This document shows, one piece after another, positions 7,648 through 15,997 of a DNA stretch of 64,000 bases (its first letter is position 1; every line of letters begins with the position of its first letter). The DNA lies in the NCBI GenBank assembly GCA_046351595.1, contig JAXLYE010000007.1, forward strand, positions 620,001 to 684,000, given 5' to 3'. This DNA is from JAXLYE01 sp046351595 (GTDB taxonomy: Bacteria; Myxococcota_A; Polyangia; Palsa-1104; JAEUJZ01). Under the pieces are notes generated by a model. The model was not told where the DNA came from. It was given only the letters and a program-made list of their open reading frames with translations, and made no database searches. A program made the translations under genes and the position numbers.

Positions 7648-8283
7648 CTACAGCCGCTTGATGATCTCCTGCGCCGTGGCGCCCTCGCGCGCCCAGAACT
7701 GCGCGGCGCTGATCCGCTTGGCCGCGCCGATGAGGAACTTGCAGTACTCCTCGCCCATCGAGTAGCACTGGATCTCGATCCCCGAGAGCTCGCGCCGCGC
7801 GATGTGGCTGAACACCGCCGCGAACAGGCCGGCGTAGTAGTGGCAGACCACCTTGCCGACGTTGCCGATCGAGCGCGCGACCGCGGACTCGAACAGGTCG
7901 ACGAAGATCAGGCCCTCTTTCTGGTTCGACAGGTCGTAGCGCCAGGCGCCCCAGCCCGCGGCCTGCAGCGGCCACCACCACGACTCCAGCACCATGCCGA
8001 AGGGCAGGTCCGTCATGCTGGCGCCGAACTCCTGCGTGAAGCGCTTCTCGAACTGCGTGATGTCGGCGCGGCCCCACTCGAAGCCGCAGCGGTACATGAT
8101 CTCGCCCGCGGCGTCGCCGACCTCCTGCTCCAGGGCCTGCTGGTAGGCGACGACGAAGTCCTCGCTGACCAGCATCATGCGCTGCTGGTAGCAGTTGCGG
8201 ATCTTGCCCGGCTCCTTCTCGTCCCGCACAAGGAACTTGCCGAGCTCGTAGTAAAGGTCGCTCGCGTCGGGAAAAGAGGGCAT
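7648..8283 (-). CDS. V4R domain protein 1
   Basis: A 211-residue soluble protein with ATG at 8283. The C-terminal part has the V4R signature: an IEIQCYSMGEEYCKFLIG segment near residues 170-187, with two Cys separated as in 4-vinyl reductase/hydrocarbon-binding domains, following a long amphipathic helix (HYYAGLFAAVF). The N-terminal half carries a YRCGFEWG motif near residue 64 and a Trp-rich stretch (WWWP near residue 101). V4R domains occur in BchJ of bacteriochlorophyll synthesis and in sensors such as the XylR/DmpR regulators, where they bind small molecules. Here the domain stands alone beside a phycobilisome-like protein and a kinase, which suggests ligand sensing. It is the first gene of the cluster after tatD (71 bp gap). 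Confidence 0.75.
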   Translation of the reverse strand: MPSFPDASDLYYELGKFLVRDEKEPGKIRNCYQQRMMLVSEDFVVAYQQALEQEVGDAAGEIMYRCGFEWGRADITQFEKRFTQEFGASMTDLPFGMVLESWWWPLQAAGWGAWRYDLSNQKEGLIFVDLFESAVARSIGNVGKVVCHYYAGLFAAVFSHIARRELSGIEIQCYSMGEEYCKFLIGAAKRISAAQFWAREGATAQEIIKRL

Positions 8284-8354
8284 TTCGTTCCCGCGGCGGT
8301 GCAACGTCTCGTCACGCAACCGCTTGGTGCGGGAACGCTTGGGCGCCGCCGCGC

Positions 8355-9170
8355 TCAGGGGGCGGGCAGGCGGAAGAAGCGGCGGGCGTTGTCCGTCGTC
8401 GCGGCGGCGATCTCCGCCGGGGTCCGGCGGGTGTAGCGGGCAATCGCGCCGGCGATGTGCGGCAGCGTGGCGGGCTCGTTCCGCCCCTGGGCGAGCTTGC
8501 GCGGCAGGTCGCGCGGCAGCAGGAACGGCGCGTCGGTCTCGAGCAGCAGCCGATCGAGCGGCACCGCGGGCAGCGCCCGCTGCAGCTCGGCGCCGCGGCG
8601 CTCGTCGCAGATCCAGCCGGTGATGCCGATGTAGAAGCCGCGCAAAAGGTAGGCCGCGAGCTCCTGCGGACCGCCGGTGAAGCAGTGCACGACCGCGGGC
8701 ACGGGCAGCCCGCCGGGGCGCGCATGGCCGTCCAGGATCGCGAGGAAGCGCGCGTGCGCATCGCGCTCGTGCAGGAACAGCGGCTTGTCGAGCGAGAGCG
8801 CCAGCTCGATCTGCTGCGCGAACACCCGCTCCTGCACCGGCCGCGGCGAGAAGTCGCGGTTGAAGTCGAGGCCACACTCGCCGACGGCCACGACCTCCGG
8901 TGCGCGCGCCAGCTCGCGCAGCTCGGCGAGCGTGCGGGCGTCGCAGCGCGCCGCCTCGTGCGGGTGCACACCCGCGGTGGCGAACAGCGCGCCCGGGTGC
9001 GCGCGGCAGAGCGCGACCGCCTCGCGGCTGTGGGCCAGGCTGGTGCCGGTGACGATGAGCGGGCCGACCCCGGCCGCGCGCGCCCGCGCGATGACCTCCG
9101 GCCGATCCGGGCCGAAGGATCGGTGGGTGAGGTTGACGCCGATGTCGATGTAGCGCTGAGCCGTGTCCAT
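8355..9170 (-). CDS. tatD: TatD family metal-dependent hydrolase
   Basis: A 271-residue TIM-barrel hydrolase. The start at 9170 is chosen over an upstream ATG at 9218 because the family begins close to the first strand (YIDIGVNLTH near residue 7). Family motifs are present: GECGLDFNRD near residue 97, the HERDAH metal and catalytic His near residue 135, VHCFTGG near residue 162, and ETDAPFLLP near residue 214 with the final metal Asp. The first strand has GVNLTH instead of the DxHxH pair, as in TatD-type (rather than YcfH-type) members. TatD proteins are Mg-dependent 3'-5' exonucleases in DNA repair and RNA quality control. It stands upstream of the V4R gene on the same strand. Confidence 0.92.
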   Translation of the reverse strand: MDTAQRYIDIGVNLTHRSFGPDRPEVIARARAAGVGPLIVTGTSLAHSREAVALCRAHPGALFATAGVHPHEAARCDARTLAELRELARAPEVVAVGECGLDFNRDFSPRPVQERVFAQQIELALSLDKPLFLHERDAHARFLAILDGHARPGGLPVPAVVHCFTGGPQELAAYLLRGFYIGITGWICDERRGAELQRALPAVPLDRLLLETDAPFLLPRDLPRKLAQGRNEPATLPHIAGAIARYTRRTPAEIAAATTDNARRFFRLPAP

Positions 9171-9282
9171 GCAGCCGCCCCAGGTCCCTGTTGCGCGGAT
9201 CAGGCTATCCGATTGCACGCGGAGCGCGAAGCCCCGCCTGAGCGCGCAGCGAGCCCCCGGCGCGCGGCATCGAGCACGGAGC

Positions 9283-10182
9283 TCAGTGCTCCCACAGAGG
9301 CGAGAGGCCGAGCGGCGCCAGGGTCTCGGGCCAGTCGCCGCGGACCATCAGCAGGCCCGCCTCGGGCGGCGCGGGCACGGGCTGCGCGTCCGCATCGAAG
9401 CGCTCGGGCGCGAACGCAAAGCGCGCCGGCCCGGGCTGCGGCAGGGCCGCAAGCACGATCTCGACCGGCGGCAGCCGCGCGGCGAGGACCTCGGTGATCA
9501 GCGGCTCGCCGTCCTCCGCTTCACCGACTCCGACGATCGCGTCCTGCTGCGGCAGGTACCACAGCTGCGTATCGAGCGTGCCGAGGATCGCGGCATCGGT
9601 GATCAGCAGCCAGCCATCGTCCGCGCTGCTGCAGCGCAGCGAGACCGGCGTGCGCTGCGCGAGCAGGCGCCGGAGGAGCGCCTCATCTGCCGGGCACGTC
9701 GACGGGGCGAGCAGGCGCTTCTCGATCCCGCGCGCGGGCTCGCGCGTGCTTCGGAACCGCGACAGGGGGAGCGGACGGAACCCGTGCGGGGCGTAGACCT
9801 CGGGCAGATCGGTGTGCAGCTTGACCGCGTCGTAGCGCGCGTCCGCCCACGCCAGCGCCTCTTGCAGGAGCCGCCGCGCCAGGCCCTGTCGGCGCCGGTC
9901 CTGCCGCGTGCAGACTGCGTGGATCCCGGCGAAGGTGCGCAGCTTGCCGTCGAGCCACATCGGGTGCGCGAGCACGCCCACGTGCGCGACCGCCTCCTCG
10001 CCCGCGAACAGGGCAAAGGGCGTCGTGGTGCGGGCCCAGCGGGTGCCGAGGGCCGCGGCCCGCTCGATGGCCGCAGGCAGGCGCGGGAACGCCTCGCCGA
10101 AGAGGCGATGGATCGCCTGCCAGAACGAGCTGCCATGGTCCTCGCCGGGCCGCCCGCCCACGAGCCGCAAGTCATCGGTCAT
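9283..10182 (-). CDS. GNAT family N-acetyltransferase
   Basis: A 299-residue cytoplasmic protein. The start at 10182 is preferred because GGAG lies seven bases upstream; an in-frame ATG at 10203 would add seven residues. The acetyl-CoA site is seen near residues 92-112: IHAVCTRQDRRRQGLARRLL, the classic V/TxxxxRxxGxA loop, followed by a LHTDLPEVYAPHGF strand-helix typical of GNATs that act on small molecules or peptides. The C-terminal ~130 residues form a second region, as in Eis-like or double-domain GNATs. Substrate unknown. Confidence 0.85.
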   Translation of the reverse strand: MTDDLRLVGGRPGEDHGSSFWQAIHRLFGEAFPRLPAAIERAAALGTRWARTTTPFALFAGEEAVAHVGVLAHPMWLDGKLRTFAGIHAVCTRQDRRRQGLARRLLQEALAWADARYDAVKLHTDLPEVYAPHGFRPLPLSRFRSTREPARGIEKRLLAPSTCPADEALLRRLLAQRTPVSLRCSSADDGWLLITDAAILGTLDTQLWYLPQQDAIVGVGEAEDGEPLITEVLAARLPPVEIVLAALPQPGPARFAFAPERFDADAQPVPAPPEAGLLMVRGDWPETLAPLGLSPLWEH

Positions 10183-10371
10183 GCGCTGCTCCGTGCCTCT
10201 CATCGCTCGCGCCGCATCGCGCCCAGTCCTCGCCGGGCGAGCGCCAGTGATAGCAGCGGCTCGGGCAAAAAGCAGCGGTCCTTTCGCCGGGCGCGGTCGC
10301 GAGCCGGCCTGGTATCGCTCCGCGGCGCTGCGTCCCCAGGCCGCAGGCGGTCCGCTGGACGCATTCCCGAA

Positions 10372-10488
10372 TCATTCCCGGAGCGCGCCCGACCCCGGAT
10401 CCTCGACGGAGGGCGGGCGGTTCACGTTATCGTAGTGGTTGTGCATCGGGTGTCGGGTCTTGTCGAAAAGCGCAGTGCGAAGGTTCAT
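10372..10488 (-). CDS. Possible 38-aa peptide
   Basis: A short frame with ATG at 10488 and TGA at 10372-10374, within an otherwise empty 454-bp stretch (10183-10637). It is rich in His, Asn and Arg in the middle (residues 13-25, including HPMHNHYDN) and hydrophilic overall. Most third codon positions are G or C, as in real genes of this genome, but the ribosome site is weak (GGGGGC ten bases upstream). It could be a small regulatory or metal-binding peptide or a chance frame. The rest of the gap shows no gene I can support. Confidence 0.25.
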   Translation of the reverse strand: MNLRTALFDKTRHPMHNHYDNVNRPPSVEDPGSGALRE

Positions 10489-10637
10489 GACGGCCCCCAG
10501 TTCACGATCAGAAGGAACCCAGCCGGCGACGGCACGCGCCGCGGACTGCGCTCGGGTTGCAGCTGCGCGGACGGGCGCCGGGCCCGCTCGCGCAAGAAAT
10601 GGATTAGGAGGAGAGGGCGGGCGCCGCTCGGCGCCGC

Positions 10638-11138
10638 TCAGCGCACCTTGACGCCGTCGATCGTCAGCGACCGCGTCTTCATCTCGGCGATGTCCACGTC
10701 GACCGAGCTGAGCTCGCGCAGGCGTGAGCGCGTCACGATCTTCCCCTCGGCGATGAGCAGCGCGCCGGTCACCGGGTGCAGGATCGCCTGCTCCGCGCGG
10801 CGGCCGATGAGCGACTCCAGATCGGTCGTGCTCTCGATGTAGCGGCCCTGCGGCAGCCGCACCTGGACGCCGTCGCCGATGACCTTGGCCTGGCACGACA
10901 GGCGCGAGCACGGCTTGCGGTCGCTCAGCATGCGCAAGGAGATCGCCTCGCGCGGCGTCACGGGCGACAGGCTCTCCGCACCCTTCTCGACGTACACGTG
11001 GCAGGTTGCGCACAGCCCCTTGCCGCCGCAGGCCATCAGCAGCCGCAGCCGCGTCGCGAGCATCGCGTCCGCCAGCCGCTTGTTCGTCGCAATCAAGATC
11101 GGCTCCCCGTAAGAGTCCGGGACCTCGACCCGCTTCAT
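10638..11138 (-). CDS. [2Fe-2S] ferredoxin-like protein
   Basis: A 166-residue protein with ATG at 11138 and a GGGGGAAG site. The [2Fe-2S] cluster ligands are visible: ACGGKGLCATCHV near residues 37-49 (CX5CX2C) and a fourth Cys in RLSCQ near residue 81, the layout of chloroplast/adrenodoxin-type ferredoxins. About 80 residues follow the ferredoxin domain, a longer C-terminal part than in simple ferredoxins; it has no further Cys and may bind a partner enzyme. Likely an electron carrier; the partner is not identified. It is followed by a gap to the GNAT gene and preceded by ybeY. Confidence 0.88.
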   Translation of the reverse strand: MKRVEVPDSYGEPILIATNKRLADAMLATRLRLLMACGGKGLCATCHVYVEKGAESLSPVTPREAISLRMLSDRKPCSRLSCQAKVIGDGVQVRLPQGRYIESTTDLESLIGRRAEQAILHPVTGALLIAEGKIVTRSRLRELSSVDVDIAEMKTRSLTIDGVKVR

Positions 11139-11224
11139 GCTTCCCCCGAGCTATTCGCTCACTTCGGCTGCGGCGCTCCGTGGTTCCTGCTTGCCGCCCG
11201 CCTTCCCGATCAACTTCGCAGTGC

Positions 11225-11737
11225 CTATTCCGATGCCGCTTCCGGAGCCGCTGCTTCACGTGCGTGCGCGCGGCGATCGCTCCGGGCGTGCGTGCGCAGC
11301 GTCGCTTCGTAGCCGAACATTACGCGCTCTTCCTCGGGCGTTGCATGATCGTAACCGAGCAGGTGGCACAGCCCGTGGACGGACAGGTGCAGGAGCTCCG
11401 CCAGCAGATCGTGCCCGTGCGCGGTCGCCTGACGTGTCGCGTACTCGACGGAGATGATGATGTCGCCGAGCGCCTCGGGAAAACCCGCAGGGAGCGGCGC
11501 GCTGTCCGCACCACGCGCCTCGCGCTGCGAGAACGACAGCACATCGGTCGCGTGATCCTCGCCGGCGTACTGCCGGTTCAGCTCGTGCAGCTCGTCGTCG
11601 TCCGACAGCGAGAGGCAGACCTGCGTGTCGGCGACCTCGGCGGCGGCCATGGCGCGCTCGAGCTGCCGGCGCAGCGCGCGTCGCATCACCACCGGCACCT
11701 GCGCCCGCGCGCGCCCGCGCACGATGAGGCTGAGCAT
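11225..11737 (-). CDS. ybeY: Endoribonuclease YbeY (rRNA maturation factor)
   Basis: A 170-residue protein with the zinc signature HLSVHGLCHLLGYDH near residues 118-132, matching the HGxLHLxGYDH motif of UPF0054/YbeY, and the NRQYAGEDHATDVLSF segment near residues 54-69 that precedes it in the family. YbeY is a single-strand endoribonuclease needed for 16S rRNA 3'-end maturation and ribosome quality control. It is usually next to phoH or era; here it lies seven bases downstream of the ceramidase-like gene stop region on the same strand, so it may be read from that promoter. Confident. Confidence 0.94.
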   Translation of the reverse strand: MLSLIVRGRARAQVPVVMRRALRRQLERAMAAAEVADTQVCLSLSDDDELHELNRQYAGEDHATDVLSFSQREARGADSAPLPAGFPEALGDIIISVEYATRQATAHGHDLLAELLHLSVHGLCHLLGYDHATPEEERVMFGYEATLRTHARSDRRAHAREAAAPEAASE

Positions 11738-11744
11738 CCTGGAC

Positions 11745-13502
11745 CTACTTCCCGGGCTCGCGCCCGTCGAGTATCAGCTGGCGCATGGTGCCGACGATCT
11801 CGGCCTCGGCGCGCGGGCCGATCGAGTTGGTTTCTTCGTAGTGATCGCCCTTGGCCTCGCGCAGGTACGGCGCGTTCTCGTCGAGGACGAAGTTGTAGCG
11901 GGGCAGGATGTAGCCGAGGAAGTCGCCGGTCAGGCCGAACGTCATGCGGTGTCGGCGCTCGCCGCCCATGAGGTCGATCAGGTAGGGCGGCTTGGGCGCC
12001 TGCGTCAGATCCGGCCCGTTCGGCTCGGCGGGATCCAAGAGGTCGTAGGTGCCGCGGCGCGAGCCGTCGTAGCCGCCGAGGAACAGCTCGGAGGTGAGCT
12101 CGCCCGGGTTGGTGATGATGGCGGCCGGCCCGAGCGTAAGGTACGTGACCGCGGTCCGGACCTGCGGCGGGTTGTCGATGCCGACGGGGCGCGTCATGTC
12201 GTAGCAGCAGAACTCGCGCCGGAACAGGCCGAGCATCGAGGCCAGGTGGTACTTGGTGTTCTCGATGTGGGCGCTAAACTCCGCCGTCCGGAACGCCAGC
12301 CTCGCCTGCTTGCCCTCGACGACGGTGGCCTCCTTGTCGCCGAGCGCGTTGAGCGCGAAGGCCGCGACCTTCTCGCCGATGAGCTGCGCCTTGCGGAAGC
12401 TGCCGTCCTTGACCGCCTTGCCGGTGTCCGGATCGATCGGCGCCGCGCGCCCCGGCCCGAGCAGGCCGCCGAGCGGCCCCGAGACGTAGACCACGGGCCC
12501 GGTGCCCTGCTTCTCGAGCGCGTCGCGCAGGTAGCCCGGGAAGTCGGACGTCAGGAACTGGTTGCTGCCGCCGAGCGCCTCGGGGTGGTTGGCCCAGTTC
12601 ACCAGGGTGGCGATCGGCACCGGCGGCGTGTTCGTCGGATCGACGAACAGGAACGCGTGCAGCGTATTGTCGATGACCGTGGGCTGGCGGCTGTCGGCGA
12701 CGTACTGGCGCATGTCGCCGTCGGGCGGATCCTCGACGCGGATCGAGCCGATGGTGACGCGCGCCGGCTTGATCCCCTGCACCGCCTCGGCCACGGCCTC
12801 GGCCATCAGCCGCCGCCAGCGCTTCTGGTACTCGGCGTCGATGCCCCAGGTGACGATGTCCGGGCCCCAGCCGCCGGTGGTGTCCGCGGCCTCGTGGTTG
12901 TGCGTGGCGTGCAGCAGCAAAAGGTCCACGCCGAGCTTGGGGCCCCAGGCCTGATCGAGGATCTTCTGGACCTCGAGGGTCTCCTCGCGGAACAGGCCGA
13001 CTACGTCGCTGGCGACCAGCACCACCGTGGTCTCGTTCTGGCGCAGCGCGATGGCGCGGGCCCACAGCGGATCGTGCACGCCGACCGCCTGCCGGCCGAT
13101 GCTGTAGCCGGCGACCCAGAAGGCGTCGAACTTCTTGTTGCCGTTGAGGTCCGTGAACGGCTCGCCCTCGTCCCAGCGCCCGTTCTTGTTGGTGTCCTCG
13201 AAGGGCTCGACGGGCGGCGTGATGTCGCGCTTGGCGAAGCCGACGTACAGCACGCTGTCGCCCTGGTCCGGGCACTTCGGATCGCCGGGGCAGCGCTGCG
13301 TGACCACAAGCGGGATCTCGTCGGGATTGAGGCGGCTCGGCGGCGCGCCCAGATCGGGCGTGCTGTCGGTAGTCGGCTCGGGCGCGCCGTCGCAGCCGAG
13401 CGGCGGCAGCGCGGCGACCGTCGCCAGAAGGAGCAGCGCGGTGCCGAGCCGGGGCAGCGGGGCACGGGCAGGGCGCAGCGGTTCACGGGTGCGGTGCGAC
13501 AT
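11745..13502 (-). CDS. Neutral ceramidase-like lipoprotein with a calcium-binding-type insert
   Basis: A 585-residue protein with a lipoprotein signal (lipobox LPPLGC near residue 36). After the signal it has VGFAKRDITPP near residue 87, then a DTNKNGRWDEGE/DLNGNKKFD segment like paired EF-hand or thrombospondin type 3 calcium loops. The neutral/alkaline ceramidase N-terminal features follow: HDPLWARAIAL, LVASDVVG, LLLLHATHNHEA near residue 199 (zinc ligands and catalytic region), and VNWANHPE near residue 290. Ceramidases cut ceramide to sphingosine and fatty acid; some relatives are uncharacterised hydrolases, so the substrate is inferred. The ribosome site AAGGAG is part of an 18-base stretch shared with the V4R-like gene at 6804. 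An S1P-lyase-like gene at 29442 would fit a sphingolipid pathway. Confidence 0.82.
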   Translation of the reverse strand: MSHRTREPLRPARAPLPRLGTALLLLATVAALPPLGCDGAPEPTTDSTPDLGAPPSRLNPDEIPLVVTQRCPGDPKCPDQGDSVLYVGFAKRDITPPVEPFEDTNKNGRWDEGEPFTDLNGNKKFDAFWVAGYSIGRQAVGVHDPLWARAIALRQNETTVVLVASDVVGLFREETLEVQKILDQAWGPKLGVDLLLLHATHNHEAADTTGGWGPDIVTWGIDAEYQKRWRRLMAEAVAEAVQGIKPARVTIGSIRVEDPPDGDMRQYVADSRQPTVIDNTLHAFLFVDPTNTPPVPIATLVNWANHPEALGGSNQFLTSDFPGYLRDALEKQGTGPVVYVSGPLGGLLGPGRAAPIDPDTGKAVKDGSFRKAQLIGEKVAAFALNALGDKEATVVEGKQARLAFRTAEFSAHIENTKYHLASMLGLFRREFCCYDMTRPVGIDNPPQVRTAVTYLTLGPAAIITNPGELTSELFLGGYDGSRRGTYDLLDPAEPNGPDLTQAPKPPYLIDLMGGERRHRMTFGLTGDFLGYILPRYNFVLDENAPYLREAKGDHYEETNSIGPRAEAEIVGTMRQLILDGREPGK

Positions 13503-13572
13503 CGCGGACTCCTTTTGTGGGCGCGGCTCCGGGCCTAAGGTCGCGCAGCATGGCGCGGCCGCGACGGACCGG

Positions 13573-14658
13573 TCAAGCAGACGGCAAGAGCGGCAGCGAG
13601 CGCCGCGGACGCGCCGGCCGCAGCCGACGGAGCAGGCACTCGGGCAAGAGCCGCATCCACAGCCCGCGCAGCGCGAAGGCGACGAGCCCCAGGCGGGTCA
13701 TGCGCGCAAAGCGCGACAGCTCGCAGCCGCCGCACGCCGCCGGCTCCTCGCCGCGCGCCAGCGTCTCGCGCATGCGCTCGCGCCGCTCGAGGATCTGCGG
13801 CAGCGGCGTCTCGCCGATGCGGCCGAAGCCGAAGCGCTCGGTGTCCTTGACCATGCAGCAGGCCGAGGCCTCGCCGCGGCGGTTGACGTACAGGCCGGAC
13901 TCGAGCCACGGGCAGCTCTTGCGCATCGGCCGGAAGTCGGCCATGAGCTCGTCGTAGAAGCCGCGGATGCCGGTGCGCTGCTTGGCGCGGGTGATCGCCC
14001 GCACCCGCGGGTTCGCGTAGAACTGCACCCACAGCCCGTTGACCTCGGCGTCGCTGAGCACCTGCTGCTGCAGCCCCTGCGGGTAGTTCTTCAGGTACGG
14101 CGGCATCGTCGACAGCGGCTGCAGCGTGACGCCGCCGTCGAGCCCGAGCCGGTGATACAGATCGAGGATGCCGCCCAGGTGATCCTGCGTGTCGCGCAGG
14201 ACGGTGATCGACAGGCCGACCACGGGCTTTGTCAGCCGTCGCTGGCGGCGCTCCTCCAGCAGGAGCTCGATGCCGCGCACCACCTTCTCGAGCTTGCCGC
14301 CGCGGATCTGGCGGAAGGTCGCGGCGTCGGCGGACTCCATCGAGATCGAGATCTTCTCGATCTCCAGATCGAGCAGCCGCTCGACGAGGCCGAGCGACAG
14401 GTAGCTGCCGTTCGAGATCAGCGAAACCTTGACGCCGCGGGCCCGCGCCGCGCGCACCATGTCGAGGAAGCTCGGGTGCATCAGCGACTCGCCCTCGCCC
14501 TGCAGCTCGAGGTGCTCGACGTCGGGCAGCGCGTCGATCATCTCGAGGAAGCGGGGCAGCGGCAGGTCCTCCTGCTCCATGTAGCGCCCGGCGCAGAACG
14601 AGCAGGTGAAGTTGCAGCGAGTGGTCGGCTCGACTTGCAGGAATCGCACGGTCGGCAT
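13573..14658 (-). CDS. Radical SAM protein with a C-terminal SPASM-like Cys region
   Basis: A 361-residue protein; the ATG at 14658 is chosen because the radical SAM core begins directly after it, whereas the frame opens 30 residues earlier with low-complexity sequence. The [4Fe-4S]/SAM motif is CNFTCSFC near residues 13-20. Later SAM-binding elements appear (GEGESLMHP near residue 51, SISMES near residue 90). C-terminal Cys residues (SCPWLESGLYVNRRGEASACC near residues 251-271, then ACGGCE near residue 313) form a SPASM/twitch-like auxiliary cluster site. Such enzymes modify peptides, sugars or cofactors. No precursor peptide gene is evident within 500 bp, so the target is unknown. Confidence 0.88.
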   Translation of the reverse strand: MPTVRFLQVEPTTRCNFTCSFCAGRYMEQEDLPLPRFLEMIDALPDVEHLELQGEGESLMHPSFLDMVRAARARGVKVSLISNGSYLSLGLVERLLDLEIEKISISMESADAATFRQIRGGKLEKVVRGIELLLEERRQRRLTKPVVGLSITVLRDTQDHLGGILDLYHRLGLDGGVTLQPLSTMPPYLKNYPQGLQQQVLSDAEVNGLWVQFYANPRVRAITRAKQRTGIRGFYDELMADFRPMRKSCPWLESGLYVNRRGEASACCMVKDTERFGFGRIGETPLPQILERRERMRETLARGEEPAACGGCELSRFARMTRLGLVAFALRGLWMRLLPECLLRRLRPARPRRSLPLLPSA

Positions 14659-14820
14659 GCGCCGCGACCTTAGCAACGAAGCGGCGCCGCGGGCAGCCCT
14701 TTGCTGCGGCTCGCGCCGGGCAGGCCGCACGGGCACCGGGGCTGGCATGGCGGCGCAGCTGGTGGCGTCGTACTACGCCGCCGCCGACATGGGCGAGGCC
14801 GAGGCGGCCTTCAATATGCC

Positions 14821-14848
14821 CCTGAACCTGAACCTGAACCTGAACCTG
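14821..14848. repeat. Hexanucleotide tandem repeat (CCTGAA)
   Basis: Four and two-thirds exact copies of CCTGAA in the 221-bp gap between the radical SAM gene and the lipoprotein gene at 14880. The repeat lies upstream of the radical SAM start and downstream of the lipoprotein stop. Such runs can change length by slipped-strand pairing. Confidence 0.85.
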
Positions 14849-14879
14849 GGGCCGCCGCGACCGCAGGCCGGAGGTTGCC

Positions 14880-15947
14880 TCAGATATTGCCGCAGCTGAA
14901 GCGGTACAGCGGCTTCGGCGGCTCGCCGGCGACGACCTCGAGCCCGTAGTCATTCGCCCAGCGCTCGTAGACCAGCAGCTCGGGGCGGCCGTCGCCGTCG
15001 AGATCCGTCGAGGCCAGGGGGTAGAAGGCGCGCACCCCGGTCTGCGTCAGCACGCGCTGCCAGCCGCCGCCGGTGTCGGCGAACAGCCCGGCGTCCGAGC
15101 GGCCCTGGCCGCCGTTCACCGAGGCGAAGCGCCGGTTCCCGAGCGCGAAGGCCGCGAAGAGCTGCGCCGGTCCGGCGCCGCCCTGGGTCCACGGCCCGTC
15201 GTCGAGCTTGACGCCCTCGGCGCGGCCGGGCGCGTGCACCTGCAGATCGATCTCGGCGTCGGGCGGCCACACCGCCAGCACGGTCCGCGTCGCGGCCCAG
15301 AAGGTCCCGGGCTGGCTGCGCGGGAAGTAGGGCAGGGTCCGGCCGACGCAGGTGTTGTACATGCAGCACGCCGGGGCGTACGGCGGCAGCCAGGTGTGGT
15401 TGCCGGCCTCGTCGCGGAACGGGACGATCGAGCGCTCGACCTCGAGCTCCGCCGGCGCGGCGTCACCGCTCTGGGTCAGCCGCACCTTGGCGTGCGCCGG
15501 CATCACCTCGCCGCAGCGGTGGCCGAAGGCGAGCTTGCCGCGCACCGAGCAGGCGACCGGCTGCAGCCGCAGCCCCTCCACACGCGCGAGGCCGGGCTCC
15601 GGGCCCAGCGTCTCGGGCGGCGCGAACAGCAGCACCGCGACGGGCCGGCGACCGCGCGCGCTGCCCGCGGGATCGGCGCCGGGGAACAGGCGCGCGACCT
15701 CGGGCTCGGCGGCCGCAAGCTCGACCTCGCTCGCGGCGGCCGGCGATGGACGGGCGGGCTGGCCGGGCTGCGCCGCGCCCTGGGCGTCGGTGCGCGGGCC
15801 CTGCGCCTTGGCCTTCGACGGGGTTCGCGGCTGGTAGGGGCGCGACAGCAGCGCGCCGTCCGGGACGCAGCCGGCGCTGCCGAGAGCGCCGGCCAGGCAG
15901 GGGCCGAGCCAGAGGCCAAGCAAGACCGGGCGGGTTCGGTGCGGCAC
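14880..15947 (-). CDS. Lipoprotein with a C-terminal FG-GAP/VCBS-type segment
   Basis: A 355-residue protein beginning with GTG at 15947 (AGGAT upstream). The signal ends in a lipobox LGSAGC near residue 27, so the mature protein is likely lipidated. A low-complexity Pro/Ala/Gln-rich stretch follows to about residue 75. The middle is beta-rich, with Cys pairs near residues 191-197 (CCMYNTC). The C-terminal part has STDLDGDGRPELLVYERW near residue 314, an FG-GAP/VCBS-like calcium-binding blade motif. Envelope protein of unknown role. It lies directly downstream of the TonB receptor gene on the same strand (about 50 bp), so the two may work together. Confidence 0.75.
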   Translation of the reverse strand: MPHRTRPVLLGLWLGPCLAGALGSAGCVPDGALLSRPYQPRTPSKAKAQGPRTDAQGAAQPGQPARPSPAAASEVELAAAEPEVARLFPGADPAGSARGRRPVAVLLFAPPETLGPEPGLARVEGLRLQPVACSVRGKLAFGHRCGEVMPAHAKVRLTQSGDAAPAELEVERSIVPFRDEAGNHTWLPPYAPACCMYNTCVGRTLPYFPRSQPGTFWAATRTVLAVWPPDAEIDLQVHAPGRAEGVKLDDGPWTQGGAGPAQLFAAFALGNRRFASVNGGQGRSDAGLFADTGGGWQRVLTQTGVRAFYPLASTDLDGDGRPELLVYERWANDYGLEVVAGEPPKPLYRFSCGNI

Positions 15948-15997
15948 GGGACGATCCTACTACGGGGACGGCCGCCGCCCACAGGCGCGCGACGGGA

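Noticed and set aside
9171..9218. Upstream ATG for tatD
   Set aside because: Adds 16 residues before the first barrel strand that the family lacks; the internal ATG at 9170 fits better.
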